From DATBDM01 sp034664425 (GTDB taxonomy: Bacteria > Actinomycetota > Thermoleophilia > Solirubrobacterales > Solirubrobacteraceae): a DNA stretch of 64,000 nucleotides. How positions within the stretch are numbered: position 1 is the first letter of the stretch; every line of letters begins with the position of its first letter. The stretch is taken from assembly GCA_034664425.1 (NCBI GenBank), contig JAXDHR010000096.1, forward strand, positions 1-64,000, written 5' to 3'. Made by a program: the position numbers and the translations under genes. This document shows, in pieces, positions 31,878 through 40,842 of the stretch. The notes beneath the pieces were generated by a model. That model was given only the letters and a program-made list of their open reading frames with translations. It was not told where the DNA came from and searched no databases.

Positions 31878-33853
31878 AGCTCGATGTGCGAGCCCATCAC
31901 CACGGTGCGCTCGTCGGGCAGGCCGAAGTACTCGACCGGGTTCGCCGCGTTGCGCGCGAGCGCGAGGAACAGCTTCATCCGCCAGCGGCGCATCGGGGCG
32001 CGCCCCGTGGGCACGATCGTCATCTTCGAGAGGAAGAACGAGGCGTGCTCGAGATCGACGTCGCCCTCGAGCCGGTTGCGCACGCGCCCGATCTGGGCCG
32101 GGACGTCGGTCGTGTCCTGGAACCCGAACGACGCGGTCACGTGCGTGATGCCGTCGTCGCGGTAGCCGAGGTCGTCGACGCTCACCCGCTCGTCGTCGTG
32201 GACGTGCGGCACGTTGAGCGTCCGCACGGAGACGATCACCACGCTGTGGTGGAGCACGCGATTGTGCTCGACGTTGGCCCGTAGGGCCAGTGGCGTCGTC
32301 TCGCGGTTCGCGGAGAGGAACACGGCGCAGCCCGGCGCGCGGTAGATCGGCGGCCGCATCGCGTGCAGGTCGCGGACGAAGTCGCGCAGCGGGCCCTCCT
32401 CCTGGGTCCGCCGCTGGCTGGCGATCCCGCGTCCGCGCTGCCAGGTGGCGAGCACGGTGAACACGCTCGCGGCGATCAGCAGCGGGAACCAGCCGCCGTG
32501 CAGGACCTTGGTCAGGTTCGCGGCGAAGAACGCGAGGTCGACGGTCAGGAACGCCGCGGCGCCGCCGATCGCCATCCACAGCGGGCGCCGCCACAGCACG
32601 CGCACGACGACGAAGAAGAGGATCGTGTCGATGGCCAGCGTGCCGGTGACCGCGATCCCGTAGGCCGACGCGAGCCGCTGCGAGGACCCGAAGCCGATCA
32701 CCAGCCCGAGCACCGCGACGGCGATGCCCCAGTTGATCGCCGAGACGTACACCTGCCCGGCCTCGTGCTCTGAGGTGTGCCGGATGCGCAGGCGCGGCAG
32801 GAAGCCCAGGCCGACGGCCTGGCGGGTGACCGAGAAGGCGCCCGAGATCACGGCTTGGGAGGCGATCACCGTCGCGACCGTCGCCAGCGCCACCATCGGG
32901 ATCCGCGCCCAATGGGGGAAGAGCAGGAAGAACGGGTTGTCGATCGCACCGTGGTCGCGCAGGATCAGCGAGCCCTGGCCCATGTAGTTGAGGATTAGTG
33001 CCGGGAACACGATGGCGAACCACGCGCGACGGATCGGCGCGCGGCCGAAGTGCCCCATGTCGGCGTACAGCGCCTCGGCGCCGGTGACCGTGAGCACGAC
33101 CGAGCCGAGCGCGATGAACGCGGTGCCGGGATGGTCGGCGAAGAAGGCGATGCCGTAGCTGGGCGAGAGCGCCCGCAGGATCCCGGGATGCGCGACCACG
33201 TGCCCGAGGCCCGCGACCGCGAGCACCGCGAACCACACGGCCATGATCGGCCCGAACGCCCGCCCGACGGCGCCCGTCCCGAAGCGCTGGATCGCGAACA
33301 GCGCGATGATGATCGCCACGGTGACCGGCACGACCAGCGAGGAGAAGCTGGGGGAGACGATCTCGAGGCCCTCGACCGCGGAGAGCACCGAGATCGCCGG
33401 CGTGATCATGCCGTCGCCGTAGAACAGCGACGCGCCGACGAGCCCGAGCGCGATCAGCGCACGCTTGGCCCGCGGCTGCAGCGCGACCTCCTGGATCTTG
33501 GCGATCAGCGCCATGATCCCGCCCTCGCCCTCGTTGTCGGCGCGCATGATCAGCGTCACGTACTTGATCGAGACGATGATCGTGATCGACCAGAAGACGA
33601 GCGAGACGATGCCGTAGATGCCCGCCTGCGTCGGGCGCACGGCGTGGTTGTCTGCGCTGAACACCGCCTGCAGCGCGTACAGCGGGCTCGTACCGATGTC
33701 GCCGAAGACGACGCCGAGCGCGCCGAGCGTGAGGGCCGTCATCCCGGCGTGCTGCTTGCGGGCGGAGTGGGCCATTGCGGGAGGGAGATACCCCATCGGA
33801 CGTCCGTCGAGCGGCGGTTTGACCTGCTCGTGGGCGAGGAAGGCTGGAGTCAT
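31874..33853 (-). CDS. kup: Kup-family potassium uptake transporter
   Basis: A 659-residue KUP/HAK/KT K+-H+ symporter. The N-terminal GVVFGDIGTSPLYAL and YGDGMITPAISVLSAVEGLE, then TGAEALYADMGHFG and NYMGQGSL, are family signatures. About 12 membrane segments are followed by a roughly 190-residue cytoplasmic domain. ATG 33853 has AGAGGA 5 bases before it. MAHSARKQ at 33776 would fit the usual KUP N-terminus better, so the start is uncertain by 26 residues. Only 40 bases separate it from the divergent small membrane gene. Confidence 0.93.
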   Translation of the reverse strand: MTPAFLAHEQVKPPLDGRPMGYLPPAMAHSARKQHAGMTALTLGALGVVFGDIGTSPLYALQAVFSADNHAVRPTQAGIYGIVSLVFWSITIIVSIKYVTLIMRADNEGEGGIMALIAKIQEVALQPRAKRALIALGLVGASLFYGDGMITPAISVLSAVEGLEIVSPSFSSLVVPVTVAIIIALFAIQRFGTGAVGRAFGPIMAVWFAVLAVAGLGHVVAHPGILRALSPSYGIAFFADHPGTAFIALGSVVLTVTGAEALYADMGHFGRAPIRRAWFAIVFPALILNYMGQGSLILRDHGAIDNPFFLLFPHWARIPMVALATVATVIASQAVISGAFSVTRQAVGLGFLPRLRIRHTSEHEAGQVYVSAINWGIAVAVLGLVIGFGSSQRLASAYGIAVTGTLAIDTILFFVVVRVLWRRPLWMAIGGAAAFLTVDLAFFAANLTKVLHGGWFPLLIAASVFTVLATWQRGRGIASQRRTQEEGPLRDFVRDLHAMRPPIYRAPGCAVFLSANRETTPLALRANVEHNRVLHHSVVIVSVRTLNVPHVHDDERVSVDDLGYRDDGITHVTASFGFQDTTDVPAQIGRVRNRLEGDVDLEHASFFLSKMTIVPTGRAPMRRWRMKLFLALARNAANPVEYFGLPDERTVVMGSHIEL

Positions 33854-33893
33854 CGGGTCCTCTGGACCCCCTCGAACCCGAAGGAGACATTCC

Positions 33894-34130
33894 ATGGTGG
33901 ACATCGGCCCGCCGATCGGCCTCATGGCTATCGGCCTCGTGCTCTGGCTCGCCGTCACGGCGACCGTCGCCGGCATCTCGATCCAGACGATCGGCGTGAT
34001 CCTCTTCATCGTCGGCGTCGTCTGGCTCGTGATCGAGCTCGCGGTCAGCCGGCCGCGGCGCCGCACCTACGTGGCCGACGCGCCGGCGGCGACGCGGCGC
34101 GAGCGCGTCGTCGAGCGCGACGTCGTCTAG
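33894..34130 (+). CDS. small DUF6458-like membrane protein
   Basis: A 78-residue protein with two membrane segments (GLMAIGLVLWLAVTATVAG and TIGVILFIVGVVWLVIELAV) joined by ISIQ, and an Arg-rich cytoplasmic tail. The layout recalls the short actinobacterial DUF6458 proteins (a xIDLQTVGxIL-like turn). It has a strong Shine-Dalgarno (AAGGAGA). Function is unknown. Confidence 0.7.
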   Translation: MVDIGPPIGLMAIGLVLWLAVTATVAGISIQTIGVILFIVGVVWLVIELAVSRPRRRTYVADAPAATRRERVVERDVV

Positions 34131-34849
34131 CGGCCCGGCCGCCAGCGCTCGAGCAGCTCGTCGTCGCGGACCTCGCGCAGCACGCGCGCGGGGACCCCGG
34201 CGACGAGCGTCCGCGGCGCGACGGGCGCGGTGACCACCGCGCCCGCGGCGACCGCCGCCTCCTCCCCGATCTCGACGCCCGGCAGCAGGACGACGCCGCC
34301 GCCGAGCCGGCAGGCGCGGCGCAGGATCATGCCGGGCAGCACGGCGCCGGGCTCGTGACGGCCCATGTCGCGATCGTTGGTCGCCGTCAGGTTCGGCCCG
34401 ACGAAGACGCCTTCCTCGACGATCGAGGCGGGCGGAACCAGTGCGTTGTTCATGAGCCGCGCGCCACGGCCGATCTGCGCATCGGGACCCACCGCTCCGC
34501 CGTGGCCGATGACGCTCTCCGCGCCTAGGTGGGCGCGCTCGCGCAGAAACACGTGATCGCCGACGACGGCGTGCTCGTCGACGATCGCCCCGGCGACGAG
34601 GATCGCGCCGGCACATACGCTCGCCCCCTCCCCGAGTGCCGTGACGACGGCCTGCGGCTGCGCCCGCGCGCGCGAGTGGCGACCCAGCAGCGGCGGCTTG
34701 CCGAGCACCGCACCGTCCTGGATCTGGCAGCCGTCGCCGATGCGCACGCCGGGATGGACGACGACGTGGGCGCCGAAGCGGACGCCGCTGCCGACCTGCG
34801 CGTCGCGCGCGACGATCGGGCGCCCGCGGCGCCAGGTGCCGCGTCTCAC
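34127..34849 (-). CDS. hexapeptide-repeat acyltransferase
   Basis: A 240-residue left-handed beta-helix transferase with repeated [V/I]GxGx units (GAHVVVHPGVRIGDGCQIQD, SVIGHGGAVGPDAQIGRGAR, VLLPGVEIGEEAAVAAGAVV) and the typical end VAGVPARVLRE. Such enzymes O- or N-acetylate sugars, for example UDP-4-amino sugars, in surface glycan synthesis. The GTG start overlaps the stop of the glycosyltransferase gene (GTGA), suggesting a shared pathway. Confidence 0.85.
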   Translation of the reverse strand: MRRGTWRRGRPIVARDAQVGSGVRFGAHVVVHPGVRIGDGCQIQDGAVLGKPPLLGRHSRARAQPQAVVTALGEGASVCAGAILVAGAIVDEHAVVGDHVFLRERAHLGAESVIGHGGAVGPDAQIGRGARLMNNALVPPASIVEEGVFVGPNLTATNDRDMGRHEPGAVLPGMILRRACRLGGGVVLLPGVEIGEEAAVAAGAVVTAPVAPRTLVAGVPARVLREVRDDELLERWRPGR

Positions 34850-36087
34850 GCCGGGCCTCGCCGCATCGCCAGCGCGTCGGCGAAGCCGCCGATGGCGCCG
34901 GCCAGCCGGTAGCGGCGCGTCGCCCGCAGGGCGTCGATCTGCCTCCACAGCTCCGCGGCCTGGCGGGTATTGGCCTCGACCGCCTCGCGCTGGCCGCGCA
35001 GCTGGACGAGCTCGGTCATGGCGGCCTCGAGTTCGGCGGCGAGCCGGCGCGCGTCCTCGGCGGCGATCTGCGCGGCGAGCGCCGCCGCGGCGGCGCGCGC
35101 CTCCGTCGCCTGCTGCAGCCGCACGAGCCGGGCCATCTCACGCAGCGGCGCGCGGTCCGCCTGGCCGTCGCACGCGGACGTGAGGCCGCCGAGGACGCCG
35201 GCGAGCTCCTCGGCGTGCCGGCGGGCGGAGTGGTGCGCGATGACGAGGTCGCGGTTGGCGAGGCCCATCGCCGGGTCGTAGGCCGCGAGATCGGCTCGCA
35301 TCAGCGCCGGGTCGGTGATGCGGCCGGTGGCCCGGCCGCCGAAGCCCTCGGCCTCCAGCGCCGGGTAGCGCTCGGGCGTGACCCAGCCGTCGGTGCCCGC
35401 GAAGTCGTAGACGTAGGCCGGCCGGCCGCACGCCATCCCCTCGAGCAGCGCACGGCCCTTGGCGACGGCGATGTCTGCCTCGGCGAGCGCCGTCTCCGGC
35501 GCGGCCGACGCCGTCCCGTGGCGTCCGACGACGCGGATGTCGATTCCCTCCGGCTCCCAGGCCGAGCGCAGCGCCTCCAGCCGCTGGCCGCGCAGGTGGT
35601 TGCCGAGCACGACCGCGACCTCGGGCCGCGGCCGGGGCGCGACGCGAGGTGCGAAGCGGTCGACGTCGATCGCCTGGCGCAGGCGGATCACGGGCGGGGG
35701 ATCGTCCATCGCCCGGATCCGGTCGGCGACGCGCTCGCTGAGCGCGATCACCGCGGCCACGACGCCCGCGAGCGCGGGCGGCAGCTGGAAGTCGCTCACC
35801 TCGCTCGAGGCCCGCAACGCGACCGGCGCCTCCGGCCGCAGCGCGCGCAGCGCGAGCGCCATGCCGGCGTCCTGCACGAGCGCGGCGTCCCAGGCGGCGG
35901 GCAGCTGCGACTCGCCGACGGCGACGAGAACGCCGCTCGCGCGGGCGAGATCGGTCATCTCGCCGGCGTTCACGGTGTGAATCGTCACCTCGTGACCGAG
36001 GCGCTGCAGCTGCTGTGCGGCGGTCAGCAGGTAGGTCTCGCTACCGCCGAGCGAAGCGAAGTCGTGGGTGGCGAGGACGAGCCGCAC
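34846..36087 (-). CDS. glycosyltransferase with C-terminal coiled coil
   Basis: A 413-residue GT4-like protein. The N-terminus MRLVLATHDFASLGGSETYL is the usual GT-B acceptor-domain start. The donor domain is degenerate: the common EGFG motif is replaced by the region ALLEGMACGRPAYVYDFAG. From about residue 300 on there is a long Ala/Glu/Gln/Arg-rich coiled coil (EARAAAAALAAQIAAEDARR) ending in a basic patch. It probably works on a surface polysaccharide with the coupled acyltransferase. Sugar and acceptor are unknown. Confidence 0.8.
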   Translation of the reverse strand: MRLVLATHDFASLGGSETYLLTAAQQLQRLGHEVTIHTVNAGEMTDLARASGVLVAVGESQLPAAWDAALVQDAGMALALRALRPEAPVALRASSEVSDFQLPPALAGVVAAVIALSERVADRIRAMDDPPPVIRLRQAIDVDRFAPRVAPRPRPEVAVVLGNHLRGQRLEALRSAWEPEGIDIRVVGRHGTASAAPETALAEADIAVAKGRALLEGMACGRPAYVYDFAGTDGWVTPERYPALEAEGFGGRATGRITDPALMRADLAAYDPAMGLANRDLVIAHHSARRHAEELAGVLGGLTSACDGQADRAPLREMARLVRLQQATEARAAAAALAAQIAAEDARRLAAELEAAMTELVQLRGQREAVEANTRQAAELWRQIDALRATRRYRLAGAIGGFADALAMRRGPA

Positions 36088-36122
36088 GCCGCGAGCCTAC
36101 TCATCCCCGTCATCATCCGGAC

Positions 36123-36329
36123 ATGGACGAGATCGAGGCCCGCGGCGGCATGATCCGGCTCGGTCAGCTGCTGCAGGCCGCGGGGCTGGTCGACTCCGGC
36201 GGGGAGGCGAAGGCCCTGCTCGCGACGGGCACCGTGACCGTCAACGGCGAGCCCGAGACCCGCCGCGGCCGCCAGCTCGTCCCGGGCGACGTGGTCGCCG
36301 CGGGCGACCACGCGGTCCGGATCTCCTAG
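36123..36329 (+). CDS. S4-domain RNA-binding protein
   Basis: A 68-residue stand-alone S4 domain: MIRLGQLLQAAGLVDSGGEA, then KALLATGTVTVNGEPETRRG. It resembles the YaaA/YbcJ group, which bind structured RNA such as rRNA or tRNA. It is near a tRNA gene but on the opposite strand. Exact role unknown. Confidence 0.8.
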   Translation: MDEIEARGGMIRLGQLLQAAGLVDSGGEAKALLATGTVTVNGEPETRRGRQLVPGDVVAAGDHAVRIS

Positions 36330-36332
36330 AGG

Positions 36333-36405
<73 letters not shown>

Positions 36406-36420
36406 TTGCGCCGACGGAGC

Positions 36421-37629
36421 TTAGCCTGAATCCGCGAGCATCCTGGCGAAGCTCGCCATCGGCGCGTACGCCCACTCGGGCGCGACGCGCTGCGCGTAGA
36501 CGAGCTCGGCGCACTCCTTGGCGAGCTCGAGCAGGTTGAGCACGTCCGCGTCGGCGGGCACGGGCGCCCGCGGCGCGTAGCCCTCCAGCACGGCCGCGCG
36601 CGCCGCGGCGATCCAGTCGACGGGCGAGGCGCCCGCGGCGCGCCGCGCGGCGGCCGAGCCGACGTGATCGACGCAGCGCAGCAGGCACGCCAGGTCGTAG
36701 AGCGGGCTGTCGGGGCGGCGGCGGTCGGCGAGCGGTCGCGTCGGGTCGCCCTCGAAGTCGATGACCAGCGGCGGCGTGGCGACGTCGATCCGCAGCATCT
36801 GGCCGACGTGCAGGTCGCCGTGGATGCGCGTCAGCGCCGGGGGTGCGGCGTCGTCGAGCTCGGCGAGCCGCGCGCGTGCGGCGGGGGCGAGCGCCGCGAT
36901 CCGCGGGTCGCGGGCGGCCGCGCCGGCGAGGGCCACCTCGCCCGCGGCGCGGTGACGGGCGAGCGACTCCGGGCCGCCGGGGTGCAGCCCGAACGCGTCG
37001 ACCAGCGCTCGGTGCAGCGCGGCGGTGCTGCACCCGAGCGTGGTCCACTCGGCGTCCTCGAAGGGCGCGGCGCCGACGATCACCGCTGCGGCGCGCTCGA
37101 TCGGCCGCTCCCAGGAGGCCTCCGCGCCCGGGACGAATGCCTGCAGCAGGGCCAGGGCGGTGTCGCGCTCGCCATCGACCCAGTGCAGCGAGCCCGCGAA
37201 GGGCGGCACGGGTGCGCCCGTGCCGGCGAGCGCGCCGAGCAGCTCGATCTCGACGTGCGGCCCGGCCACCGGACGCCGGTAGGCCTTGACGAGCAGCGCG
37301 TCGCCGAGCGCGACGACCGTGTTGGAGAGGTCGGTCGCCGGCACGCGCCGGCGCCCGCCGAGCGCGCCGCCCAGCGGATCGAGCGCAGGACCCTCGCGCA
37401 GCTCGAGCCGGCCGCCGTCGCCGTCGAGCGGCCGCGCGCGCAGCGAGGCCACCAGCGGTCCCCAGTCCAGGTCGTCCGCGACATCGAGGTAGGTCTCCGA
37501 GCCGCCGTCGGCGTAGGCGACGTCGAGGAAGCGCAGGCCGCCGGCGGCGGCGCGCGGGCGTACGCTGGCGATCGTGCGCCCCTTGCCGGCGAACCAGCGG
37601 GCCGTCTCGTCGATCCCCTTGGTATTCAT
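36421..37629 (-). CDS. maltokinase-like phosphotransferase
   Basis: A 402-residue protein of the aminoglycoside-phosphotransferase/maltokinase fold. The N-terminal cap ARWFAGKGRTI and the catalytic region IHGDLHVGQML, then VIDFEGDPTRPLADRR, match actinobacterial maltokinases (Mak/Pep2), which make maltose-1-phosphate for the GlgE alpha-glucan pathway. No glgE or treS is nearby, and the domain is shorter than many Mak proteins, so another sugar kinase remains possible. GGAGG lies 12 bases upstream of ATG 37629; ATG 37641 abuts that GGAGG. Confidence 0.75.
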   Translation of the reverse strand: MNTKGIDETARWFAGKGRTIASVRPRAAAGGLRFLDVAYADGGSETYLDVADDLDWGPLVASLRARPLDGDGGRLELREGPALDPLGGALGGRRRVPATDLSNTVVALGDALLVKAYRRPVAGPHVEIELLGALAGTGAPVPPFAGSLHWVDGERDTALALLQAFVPGAEASWERPIERAAAVIVGAAPFEDAEWTTLGCSTAALHRALVDAFGLHPGGPESLARHRAAGEVALAGAAARDPRIAALAPAARARLAELDDAAPPALTRIHGDLHVGQMLRIDVATPPLVIDFEGDPTRPLADRRRPDSPLYDLACLLRCVDHVGSAAARRAAGASPVDWIAAARAAVLEGYAPRAPVPADADVLNLLELAKECAELVYAQRVAPEWAYAPMASFARMLADSG

Positions 37630-37662
37630 GCCCGCAGTCATCCTCCGGACGAGAGACCCTAC

Positions 37663-38931
37663 GTGAGCACGATCGCGTTCTTCCCTGAAGGGGCCTACGG
37701 GCCCACGAACAACTGCGTCGGCATCGGCGACGTGCTCCGTCGGCGGGGCCACCGAGTGGTGTTTATCGTCGAGGAGTCGTTCGCCGGGACGCTCGAGGCG
37801 CAGGGCTTCGAGGAACGCCTGATGCGGCTCGGGCCGCCGCCGGCCGCCGACGAGGAGCCGGGGCAGTTCTGGAAGGACTTCATCCGCGACACGGCACCCG
37901 TGTTCCGCACCCCGACGATCGAGCAGCTCGAGACGTTCATCGCGCCCACCTTCCGGGCGCTGCTCGACGGCGCCCGCTACGTCGACGACCGGCTGCGCGA
38001 GATCATCGACGAGGTGACGCCCGACGTGATCGTCGAGGACAACGTCTGCGCGTTCCCGGCCCTGCCCGCCTCGGGGCGCCCGTGGGTGCGGATCGTCTCG
38101 TGCAACCCGGCGGAGATCAAGGACGCCGACGTCCCGCCGCCGTTCTCGGGCTACCCGGCGGAGAACCGCTCGCGCTGGGAGGACTACTGGGCCGAGTACC
38201 GCCGCACCCACGCCGACATGCATGCCGCCTTCGACGCGTTCTGCGTCGAGCGCGGCGCGCCGCCGCTCGGAGACCTCGAGTTCATCCACGAGTCGCCCCA
38301 CCTGAACCTCTACCTCTATCCGGACGAGGCGGACTACCCGCGCGCCGCACCGCTCGACGGGCGCTGGCTCAACCTGCAGGCGAGCGTGCGAGCGACCGAC
38401 GCGGGGTGGGAGCTGCCCGCGCCGCTCGCCTCCGCCGACGGGCCGCTGCTCTACCTCAGCCTCGGCTCGCTTGGCTCGGGCGACGTGGCGCTGATGCAGA
38501 AGCTGATCGACTCGCTGGCGGACACGCGCTATCGCGTGATCGTCTCGATGGGCCCCCAGCACGAGCAGTTGCGGCTCGCGGCGAACATGACCGGCGCCGA
38601 GTTCCTGCCGCAGACCTCGATCCTGCCCCTCGTCGACCTCGTCATCACCCACGGCGGCAACAACACGGTCACCGAGAGCCTCTACTTCGGCAAGCCGATG
38701 ATCCTGCTCCCGCTCTTCTGGGACCAGTACGACAACGCGCAGCGGATGGACGAGACCGGCTTCGGCATCCGGCTGGACACCTATGGCCACGCGCCGGAGC
38801 AGCTGACCGCGGCGATCGAGGGGCTGCTCGGCGACCGCTGGCTGCACGAACGGCTCGATGCCGTCTCCACCCGGTTGCAGGCGGCGCCCGGGACCGTGAC
38901 GGCGGCCGACGCGATCGAGCGGCTGCCGTGA
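37663..38931 (+). CDS. UDP-glycosyltransferase of the MGT/UGT (GT1) type
   Basis: A 422-residue GT-B enzyme. The N-terminus (IAFFPEGAYGPTNNCVGIGD) is the acceptor domain. The donor-binding signature near the end, ITHGGNNTVTESLYFGKPMI followed by FWDQYDNAQR, is that of GT1 transferases that glycosylate small lipophilic molecules such as macrolides, sterols or flavonoids. GTG start. The FAD oxidoreductase gene overlaps its stop (GTGA). Acceptor unknown. Confidence 0.87.
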   Translation: MSTIAFFPEGAYGPTNNCVGIGDVLRRRGHRVVFIVEESFAGTLEAQGFEERLMRLGPPPAADEEPGQFWKDFIRDTAPVFRTPTIEQLETFIAPTFRALLDGARYVDDRLREIIDEVTPDVIVEDNVCAFPALPASGRPWVRIVSCNPAEIKDADVPPPFSGYPAENRSRWEDYWAEYRRTHADMHAAFDAFCVERGAPPLGDLEFIHESPHLNLYLYPDEADYPRAAPLDGRWLNLQASVRATDAGWELPAPLASADGPLLYLSLGSLGSGDVALMQKLIDSLADTRYRVIVSMGPQHEQLRLAANMTGAEFLPQTSILPLVDLVITHGGNNTVTESLYFGKPMILLPLFWDQYDNAQRMDETGFGIRLDTYGHAPEQLTAAIEGLLGDRWLHERLDAVSTRLQAAPGTVTAADAIERLP

Positions 38932-40322
38932 TCAACCCGGTGCTGTGGCTCGAGCAGGTCATGGCCGAGGACCCGGGGGAGGCGTGCCCGCCGCTCGCGG
39001 AGGCGATCACGGCCGACGTCTGCGTCGTCGGCGGCGGGCTGCTCGGGCTGTGGAGCGCGCTCGAGGTGCGCGAGCAGGCGCCCGACGCGAGCGTCGTGCT
39101 GATCGAGGGCGAGGCGTGCGGCTTCGGCGCGAGCGGGCGCAACGGGGGCTGGATGACGAGCTGGTGGGACGAGCTCGCCGCGCTCGAGGCGCGTTTCGGC
39201 CCGGCGGCCGCGCGCTGGCTCGCCGCCCGCTCGTCGGCGGCGATCGATCGCGTCGAGGAGATCACCCGCGCCGAGGGGATCGACTGCGGGCTGCGACGCG
39301 GCGGCGCGCTGATCGCGGCCACCGCGCCGGCGCAGCTGCCGCGGCTGCCCGGGGCCGGGGAGGGCCCCGTGCGGCGCGTCGACGCCGCCGAGCTGCGGCA
39401 GCGCACGGGCGCCGCGGTCGTCCTTGCGGGCGTGGAGCTCTCCGACGCCGCGGCCGTGCACCCGGCACGCCTCGTCCGCGGGCTGCGGGCGCTCGCGCTG
39501 CGCCGCGGCGTTCGGATCTTCGAGGGGACGGCGATGCGCTCGCTCGAGCGCGGGCGCCCGCCGCGGGTGATCACCTCGGCGGGTCGCGTCGAGGCCGGCG
39601 CGGTGGTGATCGCGCTCGGCGCCTGGGTCGCGCGCCTGCGCGAGGCGCGTCGCGCGGTGCTGCCCGTGGCCAGCCACATCGTCGCCACCGAGCCGATCCC
39701 CGACCGGCTCGAGGCGCTCGGCTGGACCGGCGGCGAGCTGCTCGGCGACCCGCGCACGCTCGTCCACTACAGCCAGGTCTCGCCCGACGGGCGGATCGTC
39801 TTCGGCCGCGGCGGCGGCGCCTTCGGCAGCGCCGGCCGGGTCGTCGGGCGCCACTTCGTCGATCCGGTCGCGCAGCGCGACGTCGAGGCGGGCCTGCGCC
39901 GCTGGTTCCCGTCGCTGGCCGACGTGCGCATCACCCACCGCTGGGGCGGGCCGGTGGACCATGCGCCCGGACACCTGCCGTGGGTCTCCGAGCTCGGCGA
40001 GGCCGGCACGGTCCACTACGCCGCCGGCTTCTCGGGCAACGGGGTCGGCCCGAGCGCGTTCGTCGGGCAGATCCTCGGGCGCCGCGCGCTCGGCATCAAG
40101 GACGAGCTGACGCGCTGCGCGCTCGTCGGCGACCCGCCCGGGCTGATGCCGCCCGAGCCCCTGCGCACGGCGGGCGGGTTCGTCGTGCGCGACGCCGTCC
40201 GCCGCGCCGAGGCGCGCGAGGAGCGCGGCGAGCGCCCGGACCCGGTGACCGACCGCCTGCGCAGGCTCGTGTGGTTCACCCTGCCGGCCGCGCTCGACCC
40301 GCGCGCGCGGCGCGCGCCATGA
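38928..40322 (+). CDS. FAD-dependent oxidoreductase, D-amino-acid-oxidase family
   Basis: A 464-residue flavoprotein. The dinucleotide loop is VCVVGGGLLGLWSALE, followed by CGFGASGRNGGWMTSWW, the stretch seen in PuuB-like gamma-glutamylputrescine oxidases and related DAO proteins. The C-terminal FAD contact is YAAGFSGNGVGPSAFVGQ. It likely oxidises an amine or amino acid, yielding hydrogen peroxide. It overlaps the glycosyltransferase before it and the phosphodiesterase after it, so all three are co-translated. Confidence 0.85.
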   Translation: MINPVLWLEQVMAEDPGEACPPLAEAITADVCVVGGGLLGLWSALEVREQAPDASVVLIEGEACGFGASGRNGGWMTSWWDELAALEARFGPAAARWLAARSSAAIDRVEEITRAEGIDCGLRRGGALIAATAPAQLPRLPGAGEGPVRRVDAAELRQRTGAAVVLAGVELSDAAAVHPARLVRGLRALALRRGVRIFEGTAMRSLERGRPPRVITSAGRVEAGAVVIALGAWVARLREARRAVLPVASHIVATEPIPDRLEALGWTGGELLGDPRTLVHYSQVSPDGRIVFGRGGGAFGSAGRVVGRHFVDPVAQRDVEAGLRRWFPSLADVRITHRWGGPVDHAPGHLPWVSELGEAGTVHYAAGFSGNGVGPSAFVGQILGRRALGIKDELTRCALVGDPPGLMPPEPLRTAGGFVVRDAVRRAEAREERGERPDPVTDRLRRLVWFTLPAALDPRARRAP

Positions 40323-40807
40323 GGCTCGCGATCATCTCCGACACGCATCTGCCGCGCGGCCGGCGCCGGCTATCAGCGGGCTGCGTCGAGCGGCTGCGCG
40401 ACGCCGACGCGATCCTGCACGCCGGCGACTTCGTCGAGGCCCCGGTGCTGCGCACGCTCGAGGGCCTCGGACCGCCGGTCCACGCCGTCGCCGGCAACCA
40501 GGACGATCCTGTGCTCCGGCACGTGCTACCCGAGGTACGGACCGTCGCCGCGGGCGGCGCGACGATCGCGATGCTCCACGATGCCGGCCCGGCCGCGGGG
40601 CGGCTCGCCCGCATGCGCCGCCGCTTCCCGGGCGTCGACGCGGTCGTCTTCGGCCACTCGCACATCCCGCTGCTCGAGCAGGACGGGGGCTTCGCGATCT
40701 TCAACCCGGGCTCGCCGACCGACAAGCGGCGCCAGCCGGTCCACACGATGGGGCTCGCCACCGTCGGGGACGGCGGCCTGCGGTTCGAGCTGGTCGAGCT
40801 CGGCTGA
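40319..40807 (+). CDS. YfcE/MJ0936-type metallophosphoesterase
   Basis: A 162-residue calcineurin-like phosphoesterase with all five metal motifs: SDTHLP (Asp, His), AGDF (Asp), GNQDD (Asn), the His of MLHDAG and FGHSHIP (two His), then NPGSPTDKR. Length is typical for the small YfcE family, which cleaves phosphodiesters in vitro. It starts within the stop of the oxidoreductase (ATGA). Confidence 0.88.
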   Translation: MRLAIISDTHLPRGRRRLSAGCVERLRDADAILHAGDFVEAPVLRTLEGLGPPVHAVAGNQDDPVLRHVLPEVRTVAAGGATIAMLHDAGPAAGRLARMRRRFPGVDAVVFGHSHIPLLEQDGGFAIFNPGSPTDKRRQPVHTMGLATVGDGGLRFELVELG

Positions 40808-40842
40808 GGCGGATCGGCACCTGTCTAGGCTCCGGAGCGCCC

